Source: Bacteroides ndongoniae (GTDB lineage Bacteria > Bacteroidota > Bacteroidia > Bacteroidales > Bacteroidaceae). From it: a stretch of DNA of 64,000 nt. A program made the position numbers and the translations under genes. The notes beneath the pieces are model-generated. The model ran no database searches, had not been told where the DNA came from, and saw only the letters and a program-made list of their open reading frames with translations. This document shows, one piece after another, positions 16,790 through 24,868 of this stretch. Numbering within the stretch: position 1 is the first letter of the stretch; each line of letters starts with the position of its first letter. The stretch covers positions 878,978-942,977 of the forward strand of contig NZ_FNVV01000012.1 in the NCBI RefSeq assembly GCF_900108345.1. Reading direction: 5' to 3'.

Positions 16790-17836
16790 CTATTTACAGA
16801 GCCTTTCTGCATAGTAATGACGAACGTCGTGCCCGAAATGCTGCACGGTGTCGTAAGAAAAATGACTGTCCATGCGGGGAGCACTGACGCCGTTGTGTAG
16901 CATCAAGGGAGTCTTTTCGACGAAGGCTTCGTCCCACAGCGAGCTGTCGATGAACGATTGCAGCAGCTGGCTGCCACCCTCGACCAGCAACGATTGCAGG
17001 CCGCGCTGATACAGTGTCTCCATGATTTGCGGAAGCAGGGGGCGTGTGTAGTCGGCCTGGATGTACTCTACGTTGTGGGTCGAAGTGGCCTGTCGGGCGG
17101 TGAAGACCAGGGTGGGGACGGTACCGTCGAACAGATGCAGACTGGTTGGCAACGACAGGTTGCGGTCGAGCACGACACGCACGGGCGAACGGCCGTACCA
17201 GTGTCGCACGGTCAGCGAAGGATTGTCGAGGAGGGCGGTTCGCGTGCCTACCAGGATGGCGCTGTGCTCGGCGCGCTGTTTGTGTACCAGCATGGCGGTC
17301 AGCGGGTTGGACAATACAACGGGGCTTCCGCCGTCGCGAAGCGTGTCGATGTAGCCGTCGGCCGATTCGGCCCACTTCAGTGTGACGTAGGGGCGGCGGT
17401 GTGTGTGGAAGGTGATGAAGCGGCGGATGAGGTGCCGGCACTCGGCTTCGAGCACGCCTACCACGACTTCGCGTCCGGCATCGCGGAGCTTTTGTATGCC
17501 CCGACCGGCTACTTTCGAAAAGGGGTCCTGACAACCTACGACGATGCGGGGAATGCCTTTCTCGATGATGAGGTCGGCGCAGGGAGGCGTCTTCCCGTAG
17601 TGTGAGCAAGGCTCCAGGCTGACGTAGATGGTGGACCGTCGCAGCAGGGAGGGATCTTTCACGGAGCGGATAGCGTTGACTTCGGCGTGGCCCTCGCCAC
17701 AGCGCACGTGGTAGCCTTCGCCGATGATGCGTCCGTCGCAGACGATGACGGCGCCTACCATGGGATTGGGGGCTGTGCTGCACAGGCCGTTTTGGGCCAG
17801 TTGGATGCAGCGGCGCATGTATTTTTCTTCTTCCAT
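16790..17836 (-). CDS. ribD: Bifunctional diaminohydroxyphosphoribosylaminopyrimidine deaminase / reductase
   Basis: 348 residues. The N-terminal cytidine-deaminase-type domain carries HAEVNAI and EPCSHYGKTPPCADLI (zinc ligands His, Cys, Cys); the C-terminal reductase domain starts near residue 150 (RPYVTLKWAESADGYID) and includes LLVEGGSQLLQSFI. It carries out two successive steps of riboflavin synthesis in the cytoplasm; ribH, which makes lumazine, lies at 38.65 kb. It is divergent from prmC with a 58-bp gap. No FMN riboswitch is visible upstream. Confidence 0.95.
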   Translation of the reverse strand: MEEEKYMRRCIQLAQNGLCSTAPNPMVGAVIVCDGRIIGEGYHVRCGEGHAEVNAIRSVKDPSLLRRSTIYVSLEPCSHYGKTPPCADLIIEKGIPRIVVGCQDPFSKVAGRGIQKLRDAGREVVVGVLEAECRHLIRRFITFHTHRRPYVTLKWAESADGYIDTLRDGGSPVVLSNPLTAMLVHKQRAEHSAILVGTRTALLDNPSLTVRHWYGRSPVRVVLDRNLSLPTSLHLFDGTVPTLVFTARQATSTHNVEYIQADYTRPLLPQIMETLYQRGLQSLLVEGGSQLLQSFIDSSLWDEAFVEKTPLMLHNGVSAPRMDSHFSYDTVQHFGHDVRHYYAERLCK

Positions 17837-17861
17837 TACAGTGTCGTTTTTCGGATTTTCG

Positions 17862-17869
17862 TATTTTTG
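17862..17869 (+). promoter_or_regulatory. Candidate -7 box for prmC-recX
   Basis: TATTTTTG matches TAnnTTTG and lies 26 bp upstream of the prmC start. No clear TTTG is seen at the expected -33 distance. Confidence 0.4.
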
Positions 17870-17894
17870 CGGGCAAATTCAGCCCGACCCGTTC

Positions 17895-18731
17895 ATGAGT
17901 GTAACCGTTTCGTATATTCGCCGCCGCCTGCAGCAATGCTATTCGCGGGCGGAGGCTGCCGCTTTGTCCAAGATTGTCTGTTGCGAGCTGCTGGGGCAAA
18001 GCACGGTTGACTATTACTTGGGCAAAGATATGATTTTATCTCCAAACGAGGAACAGGAATTGGATCGCATTCTTTCGCGCCTGTGCAATTTCGAACCCGT
18101 ACAATACGTTCAGGGCTTTGCCCGCTTCCTGGGGCGGACGTTCCGCGTGAAGCCCGGGGTGCTGATTCCCCGTCCCGAAACCGAAGAGTTAGTGGAGAGG
18201 ATGCTGAAGCAGGTGTCGCCCACGGCGCGGATATTGGATGTAGGTACGGGCAGCGGGTGCATCGCCGTCAGCCTGTCGTGCGAACTGCCCGAGGCCGACG
18301 TGCGGGCATGGGACGTGTCGGACGAGGCATTGGCCGTGGCGCGTGGCAACAACGATTCGTTAGGCGCGTCGGTGCGCTTCGAGCAGCACGACGTACTGAC
18401 CTGTCAGCCCGACGGGCGCGAGTGCTACGACGTGATTGTGAGCAATCCGCCGTACGTGACCGAGGCCGAACGGACCGATATGGAGCGTAATGTGCTCGAC
18501 TGGGAGCCGGCTTTGGCCCTGTTTGTGCCCGACAATGATCCGCTTCGCTTTTATCGCCGCATTGCGCAGCTGGGCATCGACTTGCTGGTGCCGGGCGGCA
18601 GGCTGTACTTTGAAATCAACCGGGCTTTCGGCCCCGACACCGTAGAGATGTTGCGGCAGATGGGGTATGCCGAAGCCTTCGTCGAACAAGATATTTCCGG
18701 AAATGACCGGTTTGTAATAGCTAAGAAATGA
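17895..18731 (+). CDS. prmC: Peptide chain release factor N5-glutamine methyltransferase
   Basis: 278 residues from ATG 17895 (MSVTVSYIRR); the upstream extension overlaps ribD and is not supported. Helical N-terminal substrate domain, then a Rossmann SAM domain with ILDVGTGSGCIAV and the catalytic SNPPYV motif. It methylates the glutamine of the GGQ loop in release factors. It overlaps recX by 4 bp (ATGA), so the two are translationally coupled. It is divergent from ribD. Confidence 0.94.
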   Translation: MSVTVSYIRRRLQQCYSRAEAAALSKIVCCELLGQSTVDYYLGKDMILSPNEEQELDRILSRLCNFEPVQYVQGFARFLGRTFRVKPGVLIPRPETEELVERMLKQVSPTARILDVGTGSGCIAVSLSCELPEADVRAWDVSDEALAVARGNNDSLGASVRFEQHDVLTCQPDGRECYDVIVSNPPYVTEAERTDMERNVLDWEPALALFVPDNDPLRFYRRIAQLGIDLLVPGGRLYFEINRAFGPDTVEMLRQMGYAEAFVEQDISGNDRFVIAKK

Positions 18732-19210
18732 CAGAAATCACAGAAACTGAAGCTTTCCGCAAAGTGGCGGCTTATTGTGCCGCTGCCGAGCATTGTCGTG
18801 CCGAGATTGTAGAGAAAATGCAACGCTGGGGCTTGCCCTACGACGTGGTGAACCGTCTGGCCGACCGACTTGAACAAGAAAAGTACATTGACGAAGAGCG
18901 CTTCTGCCGTGCTTTCGTGCGCGACAAGTACCGCTTGGCCAAGTGGGGCAAGGTAAAGATAGGTCAGGCGCTGCAGCTGAAGAAGATCCCGAAGCTGGTT
19001 TACCTGCCGTTGCTCAACGAGATAGACGAGGCCGACTACCTGAGCGTGCTGCGCGGCTTGCTGGCTGCCAAGCGGAAAAGCGTCCGCGCGGCAAGCGAAT
19101 TCGAGCTGAATGCCAAACTGATACGGTTCGCCCTGAGCCGTGGTTTCGAAATGAAGGACATCCGTCGCTGCATCGACGTGCCCGACGAGGAGGCCTTTGA
19201 GGCGGTCTGA
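18728..19210 (+). CDS. recX: Regulatory protein RecX
   Basis: 160 residues, all-helical, made of three-helix repeats typical of RecX (CRAEIVEKMQRWGLPYDVVNRLADRLEQEKYIDEERFCRAFVRDKY; the DEERF..(A/R)F signature is clear). RecX binds RecA filaments and restrains recombinase activity. The start ATG lies within the prmC stop region (4-bp overlap). The next gene, pyrE, begins 81 bp on with its own promoter-like box. The usual recA partner is not in this window. Confidence 0.9.
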   Translation: MTEITETEAFRKVAAYCAAAEHCRAEIVEKMQRWGLPYDVVNRLADRLEQEKYIDEERFCRAFVRDKYRLAKWGKVKIGQALQLKKIPKLVYLPLLNEIDEADYLSVLRGLLAAKRKSVRAASEFELNAKLIRFALSRGFEMKDIRRCIDVPDEEAFEAV

Positions 19211-19254
19211 AAAAAAATATCGGCTTTCCTTTTTCAAATCTCATTCTCTTTCCT

Positions 19255-19262
19255 TACTTTTG
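19255..19262 (+). promoter_or_regulatory. Candidate -7 box for pyrE
   Basis: TACTTTTG matches TAnnTTTG and lies 29 bp before the pyrE ATG; the -33 region is T-rich but lacks a perfect TTTG. Confidence 0.45.
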
Positions 19263-19291
19263 CATTCGTATTTATCATAAGTTAGTTTGCT

Positions 19292-19930
19292 ATGAAAACT
19301 TTGGAAAGATTGTTTGCAGAAAAATTGCTGAAGATTAAAGCGATTAAGTTACAACCGGCCAACCCGTTCACATGGGCTTCCGGATGGAAGTCTCCATTCT
19401 ATTGTGACAATCGCAAGACGTTGTCTTATCCGTCTCTGCGTAATTTCGTGAAAGTAGAGATTACGCGCCTTATCCTGGAACGTTTCGGACAGGTTGATGC
19501 CATTGCCGGCGTAGCAACCGGAGCCATCCCGCAGGGTGCATTGGTGGCCGACGCGCTGAACCTGCCTTTCGTATATGTGCGTTCCACGCCGAAGGACCAT
19601 GGATTGGAGAACCTGATCGAAGGCGAGCTTCGTCCGGGAATGAAAGTTGTAGTAGTAGAAGACCTTATTTCGACAGGCGGAAGCAGCCTGAAAGCTGTCG
19701 ATGCCATCCGTCGCGACGGATGCGAAGTTATAGGTATGGTTGCTGCCTACACGTATGGTTTCCCCATTGCCGAAAAGGCATTCAAGGAGGCTAAAGTGCC
19801 GTTGGTGACACTGACCAACTACGAAGCCGTCATGGAAGTGGCATTGCGCACCGGCTATATCGAAGAGTCTGACATCGAAACGCTGAACGAATGGCGTAAA
19901 GACCCCGCTCATTGGGATGCCGGTAAATAA
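19292..19930 (+). CDS. pyrE: Orotate phosphoribosyltransferase
   Basis: 212 residues, typical length. VVVVEDLISTGGSSLKAVD is the PRPP-binding loop, and WASGWKSPFYCDNR (28-41) is the conserved N-terminal OMP-binding segment. It converts orotate and PRPP to OMP, the fifth step of pyrimidine synthesis, in the cytoplasm. It has its own promoter-like box upstream and an intrinsic terminator 30 bp downstream, so it probably forms a single-gene unit. Confidence 0.96.
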   Translation: MKTLERLFAEKLLKIKAIKLQPANPFTWASGWKSPFYCDNRKTLSYPSLRNFVKVEITRLILERFGQVDAIAGVATGAIPQGALVADALNLPFVYVRSTPKDHGLENLIEGELRPGMKVVVVEDLISTGGSSLKAVDAIRRDGCEVIGMVAAYTYGFPIAEKAFKEAKVPLVTLTNYEAVMEVALRTGYIEESDIETLNEWRKDPAHWDAGK

Positions 19931-19962
19931 ATACTGTTTGGAAAATATTTTTGTATGATGAA

Positions 19963-20003
19963 AGAATTGTTCGGATAGTTATTGTCCGAATGATTCTTTT
20001 TTT
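19963..20003 (+). terminator. Intrinsic terminator after pyrE
   Basis: AGAATTGTTCGGA (19963-19975) pairs with TCCGAATGATTCT (19985-19997) around a 9-nt loop, with an internal TG/TG mismatch, followed by a run of seven T. Confidence 0.85.
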
Positions 20004-20025
20004 GTCTTTAAAGAACTCGTGATAT

Positions 20026-20436
20026 ATGATCAAATTCGAAAGTAGCGTTAAGATGATAGCCGCCTCGCAGGCTGCTGTCTACGAGAAACTGTCCGACCTG
20101 AACAACCTGGAGAAAGTAAAGGACCGCCTGCCCGAAGACAAGGTGAAGAACCTGACCTTCGACGCCGAAAGCCTGTCGGTAGAAGTGCCGCCCGTAGGAA
20201 AAATCACCTTGCAGATTGTGGAAAAAGAACCCTGCAAATGCATCAAGTTCGGCACCACCACCTCGCCGCTGCCCTTCAACCTGTGGATACAGATATTGCC
20301 CACGGCCGAAAACGAATGCAAAATGAAGCTGACCATCGGCCTGGAGCTGAACCCCTTTATGAAAGCCATGGTGCAGAAACCCCTGCAGGACGGCGTGGAG
20401 AAGATGGCCGAGATGCTGTCGATGATACCCTATTGA
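20026..20436 (+). CDS. SRPBCC-fold protein
   Basis: 136 residues without signal or membrane segment. The pattern MIKFESSVKMIAASQAAVYEKLSDLNNLEKVKDRLPED and a C-terminal long helix (FMKAMVQKPLQDGVEKMAEML) fit the START/SRPBCC (polyketide cyclase-like) fold, which binds hydrophobic ligands in a deep pocket. No catalytic residues can be named and the ligand is unknown. It lies 44 bp upstream of argH in the same direction, so co-transcription is likely; it could be a chance neighbour rather than part of arginine synthesis. Confidence 0.75.
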   Translation: MIKFESSVKMIAASQAAVYEKLSDLNNLEKVKDRLPEDKVKNLTFDAESLSVEVPPVGKITLQIVEKEPCKCIKFGTTTSPLPFNLWIQILPTAENECKMKLTIGLELNPFMKAMVQKPLQDGVEKMAEMLSMIPY

Positions 20437-20480
20437 TGTACGAAACGTTTCATTAACCCTTAAACACCTCAATACAAGAT

Positions 20481-21821
20481 ATGGCTCAGAAACTTTGGGA
20501 GAAATCCGTCCAAGTAAACAAGGACATCGAACGATTCACGGTGGGACGCGACCGTGAAATGGACCTCTACCTGGCCAAGCACGACGTACTTGGCTCCATG
20601 GCCCACATTACCATGCTCGAAAGCATCGGCCTGCTGACCGCCGACGAACTGAAACAGCTGCTTGCCGCGCTGAAGGACATCTATGCGCAGGCCGAAAAGG
20701 GAGAATTCGTGATAGAAGACGGAGTGGAAGACGTACACTCGCAAGTAGAACTGATGCTGACCCGCCGCCTGGGCGATGTAGGCAAGAAGATACACAGCGG
20801 ACGCTCGCGCAACGACCAGGTACTGCTCGACCTGAAACTCTTCACCCGCGCACAGATCAAGGAGATAGCCGAAGCCGTCGAACAGCTTTTCCACGTCCTC
20901 ATCTGCCAGAGCGAACGCTACAAGGACGTCCTGATGCCCGGCTACACCCATCTGCAGATAGCCATGCCTTCGTCGTTCGGACTGTGGTTCGGCGCCTACG
21001 CCGAAAGCCTGGTCGATGACATGCTCTTCCTGCAAGCCGCCTTCAAGATGTGCAACCGCAATCCGCTCGGCTCCGCTGCCGGATACGGTTCGTCCTTCCC
21101 CCTGAACCGCACGATGACCACCCGTCTGCTGGGCTTCGACTCGCTGAACTACAACGTGGTCTATGCCCAGATGGGACGCGGCAAGATGGAGCGCAACGTC
21201 GCCTTCGCCTTAGCCACCATTGCAGGGACGCTGTCCAAACTGGCCTACGACGCCTGCCTGTTCAACAGTCAGAACTTCGGCTTCGTCAAGCTGCCCGACG
21301 ACTGCACCACCGGCTCCAGCATCATGCCCCACAAGAAGAACCCCGACGTCTTCGAACTGACCCGCGCCAAGTGCAACAAGATACAGTCGCTGCCCCAGCA
21401 GATCATGATGATAGCCAACAACCTGCCCTCGGGCTACTTCCGCGACCTGCAGATCATTAAGGAAGTATTTCTGCCCGCCTTCGACGAGCTGAAGGACTGC
21501 TTGCGGATGACCACCTACATCATGAACGAAATCAAGGTGAACGAGCACATCCTCGACGACGACCGCTACTCGCTCATCTTCAGTGTCGAGGAAGTGAACC
21601 GCCTGGCACGCGAGGGGATGCCCTTCCGCGACGCCTACAAGAAGGTGGGCCTCGACATCGAAGCCGGCCGCTTCACCCCCTGCAAGGAGGTGCACCACAC
21701 GCACGAGGGCAGCATCGGCAACCTGTGCAACGACGCCATTTCGGCCCTGATGCAGCAGGTAGTCGATGGCTTCCACTTCGAAGGCATGGAGCAGGCCGAA
21801 CGTGCCCTGCTGGGTCGCTGA
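20481..21821 (+). CDS. argH: Argininosuccinate lyase
   Basis: 446 residues. GSSIMPHKKNPD (near residue 280) is the signature loop of the fumarase/aspartase superfamily, with the catalytic Ser in the flexible loop. VHSQVELMLTRRLGDVGKKIHSGRSRNDQ is the conserved substrate-binding region. It cleaves argininosuccinate to arginine and fumarate, the last step of arginine synthesis. It lies apart from the arginine cluster at 28-34 kb. A 22-bp repeat array follows directly after the stop. Confidence 0.96.
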   Translation: MAQKLWEKSVQVNKDIERFTVGRDREMDLYLAKHDVLGSMAHITMLESIGLLTADELKQLLAALKDIYAQAEKGEFVIEDGVEDVHSQVELMLTRRLGDVGKKIHSGRSRNDQVLLDLKLFTRAQIKEIAEAVEQLFHVLICQSERYKDVLMPGYTHLQIAMPSSFGLWFGAYAESLVDDMLFLQAAFKMCNRNPLGSAAGYGSSFPLNRTMTTRLLGFDSLNYNVVYAQMGRGKMERNVAFALATIAGTLSKLAYDACLFNSQNFGFVKLPDDCTTGSSIMPHKKNPDVFELTRAKCNKIQSLPQQIMMIANNLPSGYFRDLQIIKEVFLPAFDELKDCLRMTTYIMNEIKVNEHILDDDRYSLIFSVEEVNRLAREGMPFRDAYKKVGLDIEAGRFTPCKEVHHTHEGSIGNLCNDAISALMQQVVDGFHFEGMEQAERALLGR

Positions 21822-21837
21822 TAAGTACCCCTTTTCG

Positions 21838-21945
21838 GGGCACTTGCAGCCCGTTTGTAGGACACTTGCAATCCATTTGTGGGACACTTGTGTGGCTCGC
21901 GAGCCACACTTGCATTGCTCGCGAGCCGTGCAAGTGTCCTGCAAA
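21838..21945. repeat. 22-bp repeat array, locus C
   Basis: CACTTG at 21841, 21863, 21885 and 21907 (exact 22-bp steps), then inverted CAAGTG at 21931. The last three units fold into a stem with arms of about 24 bp (GGGACACTTG...GGCTCGCGAGC against GCTCGCGAGCC...CAAGTGTCC). It starts 16 bp after the argH stop and precedes the tRNA operon. Confidence 0.9.
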
Positions 21946-22054
21946 AGCCCTTCCGGCGAGCCCTGAGCAGGGTGCCTCGCCTTGTTGCCGTCGGGTCGAT
22001 TTCTCCTCGACAGGCAGAAGGGTTGGAAGAAAAAGCAAGTTTTTTGTCGAAAAG

Positions 22055-22086
22055 TTTGGTGGTAATGGTGAAAGTCTTTATCTTTG
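22055..22086 (+). promoter_or_regulatory. tRNA operon promoter
   Basis: TTTG 22055-22058, 20-bp spacer, TATCTTTG 22079-22086: a textbook Bacteroides promoter 24 bp upstream of tRNA-Gly. Confidence 0.75.
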
Positions 22087-22109
22087 CACCCGTTCTTCAA
22101 AAACGACCT

Positions 22110-22185
22110 GCGGAAATAGCTCAGTTGGTAGAGCACAACCTTGCCAAGGTTGGGGTCGCGAGTTCGAGTCTCGTTTTCCGCTCCA
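22110..22185 (+). tRNA. tRNA-Gly (GCC)
   Basis: Full cloverleaf: acceptor GCGGAAA/TTTCCGC, anticodon loop TTGCCAA with anticodon GCC, T-arm GCGAG-TTCGAGT-CTCGT, discriminator T and encoded CCA. Confidence 0.96.
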
Positions 22186-22210
22186 TTTGTTCCCCTTCCT
22201 ATTTATGGAT

Positions 22211-22295
22211 GCTCGAATGGTGGAATCGGTAGACACGAGGGACTTAAAATCCCTTGGCCATTGCGGCTGTGCGGGTTCAAGTCCCGCTTCGAGTA
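22211..22295 (+). tRNA. tRNA-Leu (TAA)
   Basis: Class II tRNA with acceptor GCTCGAA/TTCGAGT, anticodon loop ACTTAAAAT (TAA), long variable arm and T-loop GTTCAAG. Position 1-72 is a G-U pair and the 3' CCA is not encoded (ACGA follows). It lies 25 bp after tRNA-Gly in the same unit. Confidence 0.94.
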
Positions 22296-22301
22296 CGAAA
22301 T

Positions 22302-22346
22302 AAAAATCGCAATCATCTGGATGACAGCTGGTTGCGATTTTTGTTT
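22302..22346 (+). terminator. Intrinsic terminator of the tRNA operon
   Basis: AAAAATCGCAA pairs with TTGCGATTTTT, followed by GTTTT; it ends the Gly-Leu tRNA unit. From here to 22523 no further feature is recognised. Confidence 0.8.
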
Positions 22347-22523
22347 TGAGGCGGTTGCGTCGAGTTTACATAAATCTTGAAAGATTCATTCCCCCTTCCC
22401 AACTTCGCATCCTACCGCTTCGCCCTTGCATCCCCTGTAACCTCTTGCCCATTTGCTTGCAGATGTCAGATTATTTAGCGAATATTGCACATAGGTTGTA
22501 TTATAATAACAGATTGAATACGT

Positions 22524-24713
22524 ATGAATGGAAAATTTTTAGGATTGCTTCTTTTAGGAGCATTGTCGGCAGGGACACTGGCGGCAAAAGACTATTTGGT
22601 ATCAACGCGGCACACCTCATTGCTTATCAAGGCTGACGAGGGAAAACAGGCAAGGTTCCAGTATTACGGAACGAAAATCGCCGAGAATGAAATAGACGGC
22701 ATATACAATGCCGATCTGGCATACTGGGCAGAAACTTATCCGTGCTTCGGCATCAGTTCGTATGGCGAGAAAGCTTTTGCCGTGGCACATTCGGACGGCA
22801 ATATGTCGGTCGACCTGGTTGTGGAGGGAGTAAGGCAGTACTCGGACGAGGAAGCGGATATAACCGAAATCACGCTGAAGGACAAAGTCTATCCTTTGGT
22901 TGTCAAGCAGTATTACAAGGCGTATAAGGGAACGGACGTCATCTCGACATGGGTCGAAATAACCAATAACGCAAAGAAGGCGCTTACCCTGTACAAGTTC
23001 GCCTCTGCATCGCTGCCGGTCAAACGTGCCGATAACTGGCTGACTCATTTTCACGGTACGTGGGGCGCCGAAAACATGATGGAAGAAGAGAAGCTGACCA
23101 ACGGACAGAAGGTAATAGCCAACAAGGAGGGAATACGCAATACGCAGACAGACAATCCGTCGTTTATGCTCACTTTGGATGGTTGCCCGCAGGAAGAAAA
23201 CGGAAGGGTGATCGGAGCATCGTTGGCATGGAGCGGAAACTATCTGATGAAGATTATTGCAGACAACTCAAGAATCAATGTAATCGCAGGAATAAACGAG
23301 GAAGTTTCGCATTATATTTTAGAGCCTAAAGAAACGTTCGTAACTCCCGAACTGGCCATGACCTACAGTTCCGAAGGCAAGGGCGGCGTGAGCCGTGCAT
23401 TCCACAGATGGGCCCGGGCGTACAAGCTGAATCAGGGGAACAAAGAACGCGACATCCTGCTGAACAGTTGGGAAGGCGTGTACTTCAATGTCAATCAGGA
23501 AGGAATGGACCAGATGATGAAAGACATGTCGGCAATGGGCGGCGAACTGTTCGTAATGGACGACGGATGGTTTGGCGACAAATATCCGCGCAATGACGAC
23601 AAAACAAGTCTGGGCGACTGGACCGTCTGCAAGGAAAAACTGCCCGAAGGCATCGGAGGGCTTCTGGCTTCGGCCAAAAAACATAATATCAAGTTTGGCA
23701 TCTGGATTGAACCGGAAATGGTCAACACCAAAAGCGAACTGTTTGAGAAGCATCCCGACTGGGTACTGAGTCAGGACAATCGCCCGCTTACGACCGGACG
23801 TGGAGGAAGCCAGGTTGTGCTGGACTTGACCAATCCGGAAGTGCAGGACTTTGTATTCGGCGTAGTCGACAAACTGATGACTGAATATCCCGAAATAGCT
23901 TATATCAAATGGGATGCCAACGCGGCTCTTATGAACTACGGTTCCCACTATCTGCCCAGTCAGAAACAGTCGCACATCTACATCGAGTATCATCGGGGCA
24001 TGAATAAAGTATTGGAGCGCATTCGTGCAAAATATCCGAATCTGGTGATTCAGGCATGTGCCAGTGGCGGAGGCAGAGTGAATTACGGCTTCCTGCCTTA
24101 TTTCAACGAATTCTGGACGAGCGATGATACGGATGCCTTGCAACGCATCTATATGCAGTGGGGCGTTTCCAATTTCTATCCGTCCATAGCGATGGCTTCT
24201 CATGTAAGCGCCAACAGAAATCACCAGACTGGCAGGGTACTTCCGCTGAAATACCGTTTCGACGTTGCCATGTCCGCCCGCCTTGGCATGGAAATACAGC
24301 CCAAGGACATGACCGATGCCGATAAGGCATTTGCCGGAAGAGCCATAGCTGCGTACAAGAAGATACGTCCGGTTGTACAGTTTGGCGATCTTTACCGCCT
24401 TGTATCTCCGTACGACAAGAAAGGAATTGCTTCCCTGATGTATGCCACTCCTGAAAAGGATAAGGCTGTACTGTTTGTTTATAAGACAGAGCATTTCCTC
24501 AACCAGCTTATGCCCGACGTCGTACTTTCCGGTTTGGACGAAAACAAAACATACCGCATCACCGACCTTACACCGGAAAATGAGCAGAAGCCTTCGGCCC
24601 TGAACGGCAAAGTCATCAGCGGCAAGATACTTAAGGAGGCAGGACTGTCTGTAGCATCCGCATTGCGGGCAGAGTATTCGAGCCTGGCGCTGCTGTTCGA
24701 GGTGGTTGATTGA
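22524..24713 (+). CDS. Secreted alpha-galactosidase, glycoside hydrolase family 36
   Basis: 729 residues with a signal peptide (cleavage after GTLAA, about residue 21). It has an N-terminal beta-supersandwich (about 25-300), a TIM-barrel and a C-terminal beta-domain. DDGWFGDKYPRNDD, the nucleophile segment YIKWDANAAL (Asp464) and the acid/base segment WTSDDTDALQ (Asp534/535) are the GH36 catalytic motifs. It should hydrolyse terminal alpha-galactose from raffinose-type oligosaccharides or galactomannan in the periplasm or on the surface. It stands alone: no SusC/SusD pair is nearby, so it is not in a polysaccharide utilisation locus within the window. Confidence 0.93.
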   Translation: MNGKFLGLLLLGALSAGTLAAKDYLVSTRHTSLLIKADEGKQARFQYYGTKIAENEIDGIYNADLAYWAETYPCFGISSYGEKAFAVAHSDGNMSVDLVVEGVRQYSDEEADITEITLKDKVYPLVVKQYYKAYKGTDVISTWVEITNNAKKALTLYKFASASLPVKRADNWLTHFHGTWGAENMMEEEKLTNGQKVIANKEGIRNTQTDNPSFMLTLDGCPQEENGRVIGASLAWSGNYLMKIIADNSRINVIAGINEEVSHYILEPKETFVTPELAMTYSSEGKGGVSRAFHRWARAYKLNQGNKERDILLNSWEGVYFNVNQEGMDQMMKDMSAMGGELFVMDDGWFGDKYPRNDDKTSLGDWTVCKEKLPEGIGGLLASAKKHNIKFGIWIEPEMVNTKSELFEKHPDWVLSQDNRPLTTGRGGSQVVLDLTNPEVQDFVFGVVDKLMTEYPEIAYIKWDANAALMNYGSHYLPSQKQSHIYIEYHRGMNKVLERIRAKYPNLVIQACASGGGRVNYGFLPYFNEFWTSDDTDALQRIYMQWGVSNFYPSIAMASHVSANRNHQTGRVLPLKYRFDVAMSARLGMEIQPKDMTDADKAFAGRAIAAYKKIRPVVQFGDLYRLVSPYDKKGIASLMYATPEKDKAVLFVYKTEHFLNQLMPDVVLSGLDENKTYRITDLTPENEQKPSALNGKVISGKILKEAGLSVASALRAEYSSLALLFEVVD

Positions 24714-24783
24714 GGATTGGGCAGCAGCTGTCTGTTTGCCTTGTGCAGGGTTACAGAATGGCTATAAGTAGCCTGTATTTTTT

Positions 24784-24846
24784 CCCCAGTTAGGGAAAAA
24801 TAAATTCCCAGTTAGGAAAAAATTTTTTCCTAACTGGGAATTTTTA
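24784..24846. terminator. Perfect 42-bp palindrome, bidirectional terminator
   Basis: 24802-24822 and 24823-24843 are perfect reverse complements (CCCAGTTAGGAAAAAA / TTTTTTCCTAACTGGG core) with A and T tracts on both sides. A third partial copy (CCCAGTTAGGGAAAAA) sits at 24785-24800. It lies between the convergent alpha-galactosidase and acyl-CoA synthetase genes. Confidence 0.8.
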
Positions 24847-24868
24847 ATGACATAATAGCTACTGCTTA

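Noticed and set aside
22347..22523. Riboswitch upstream of the alpha-galactosidase
   Set aside because: No conserved aptamer or hairpin series was visible in this stretch; nothing supportable.
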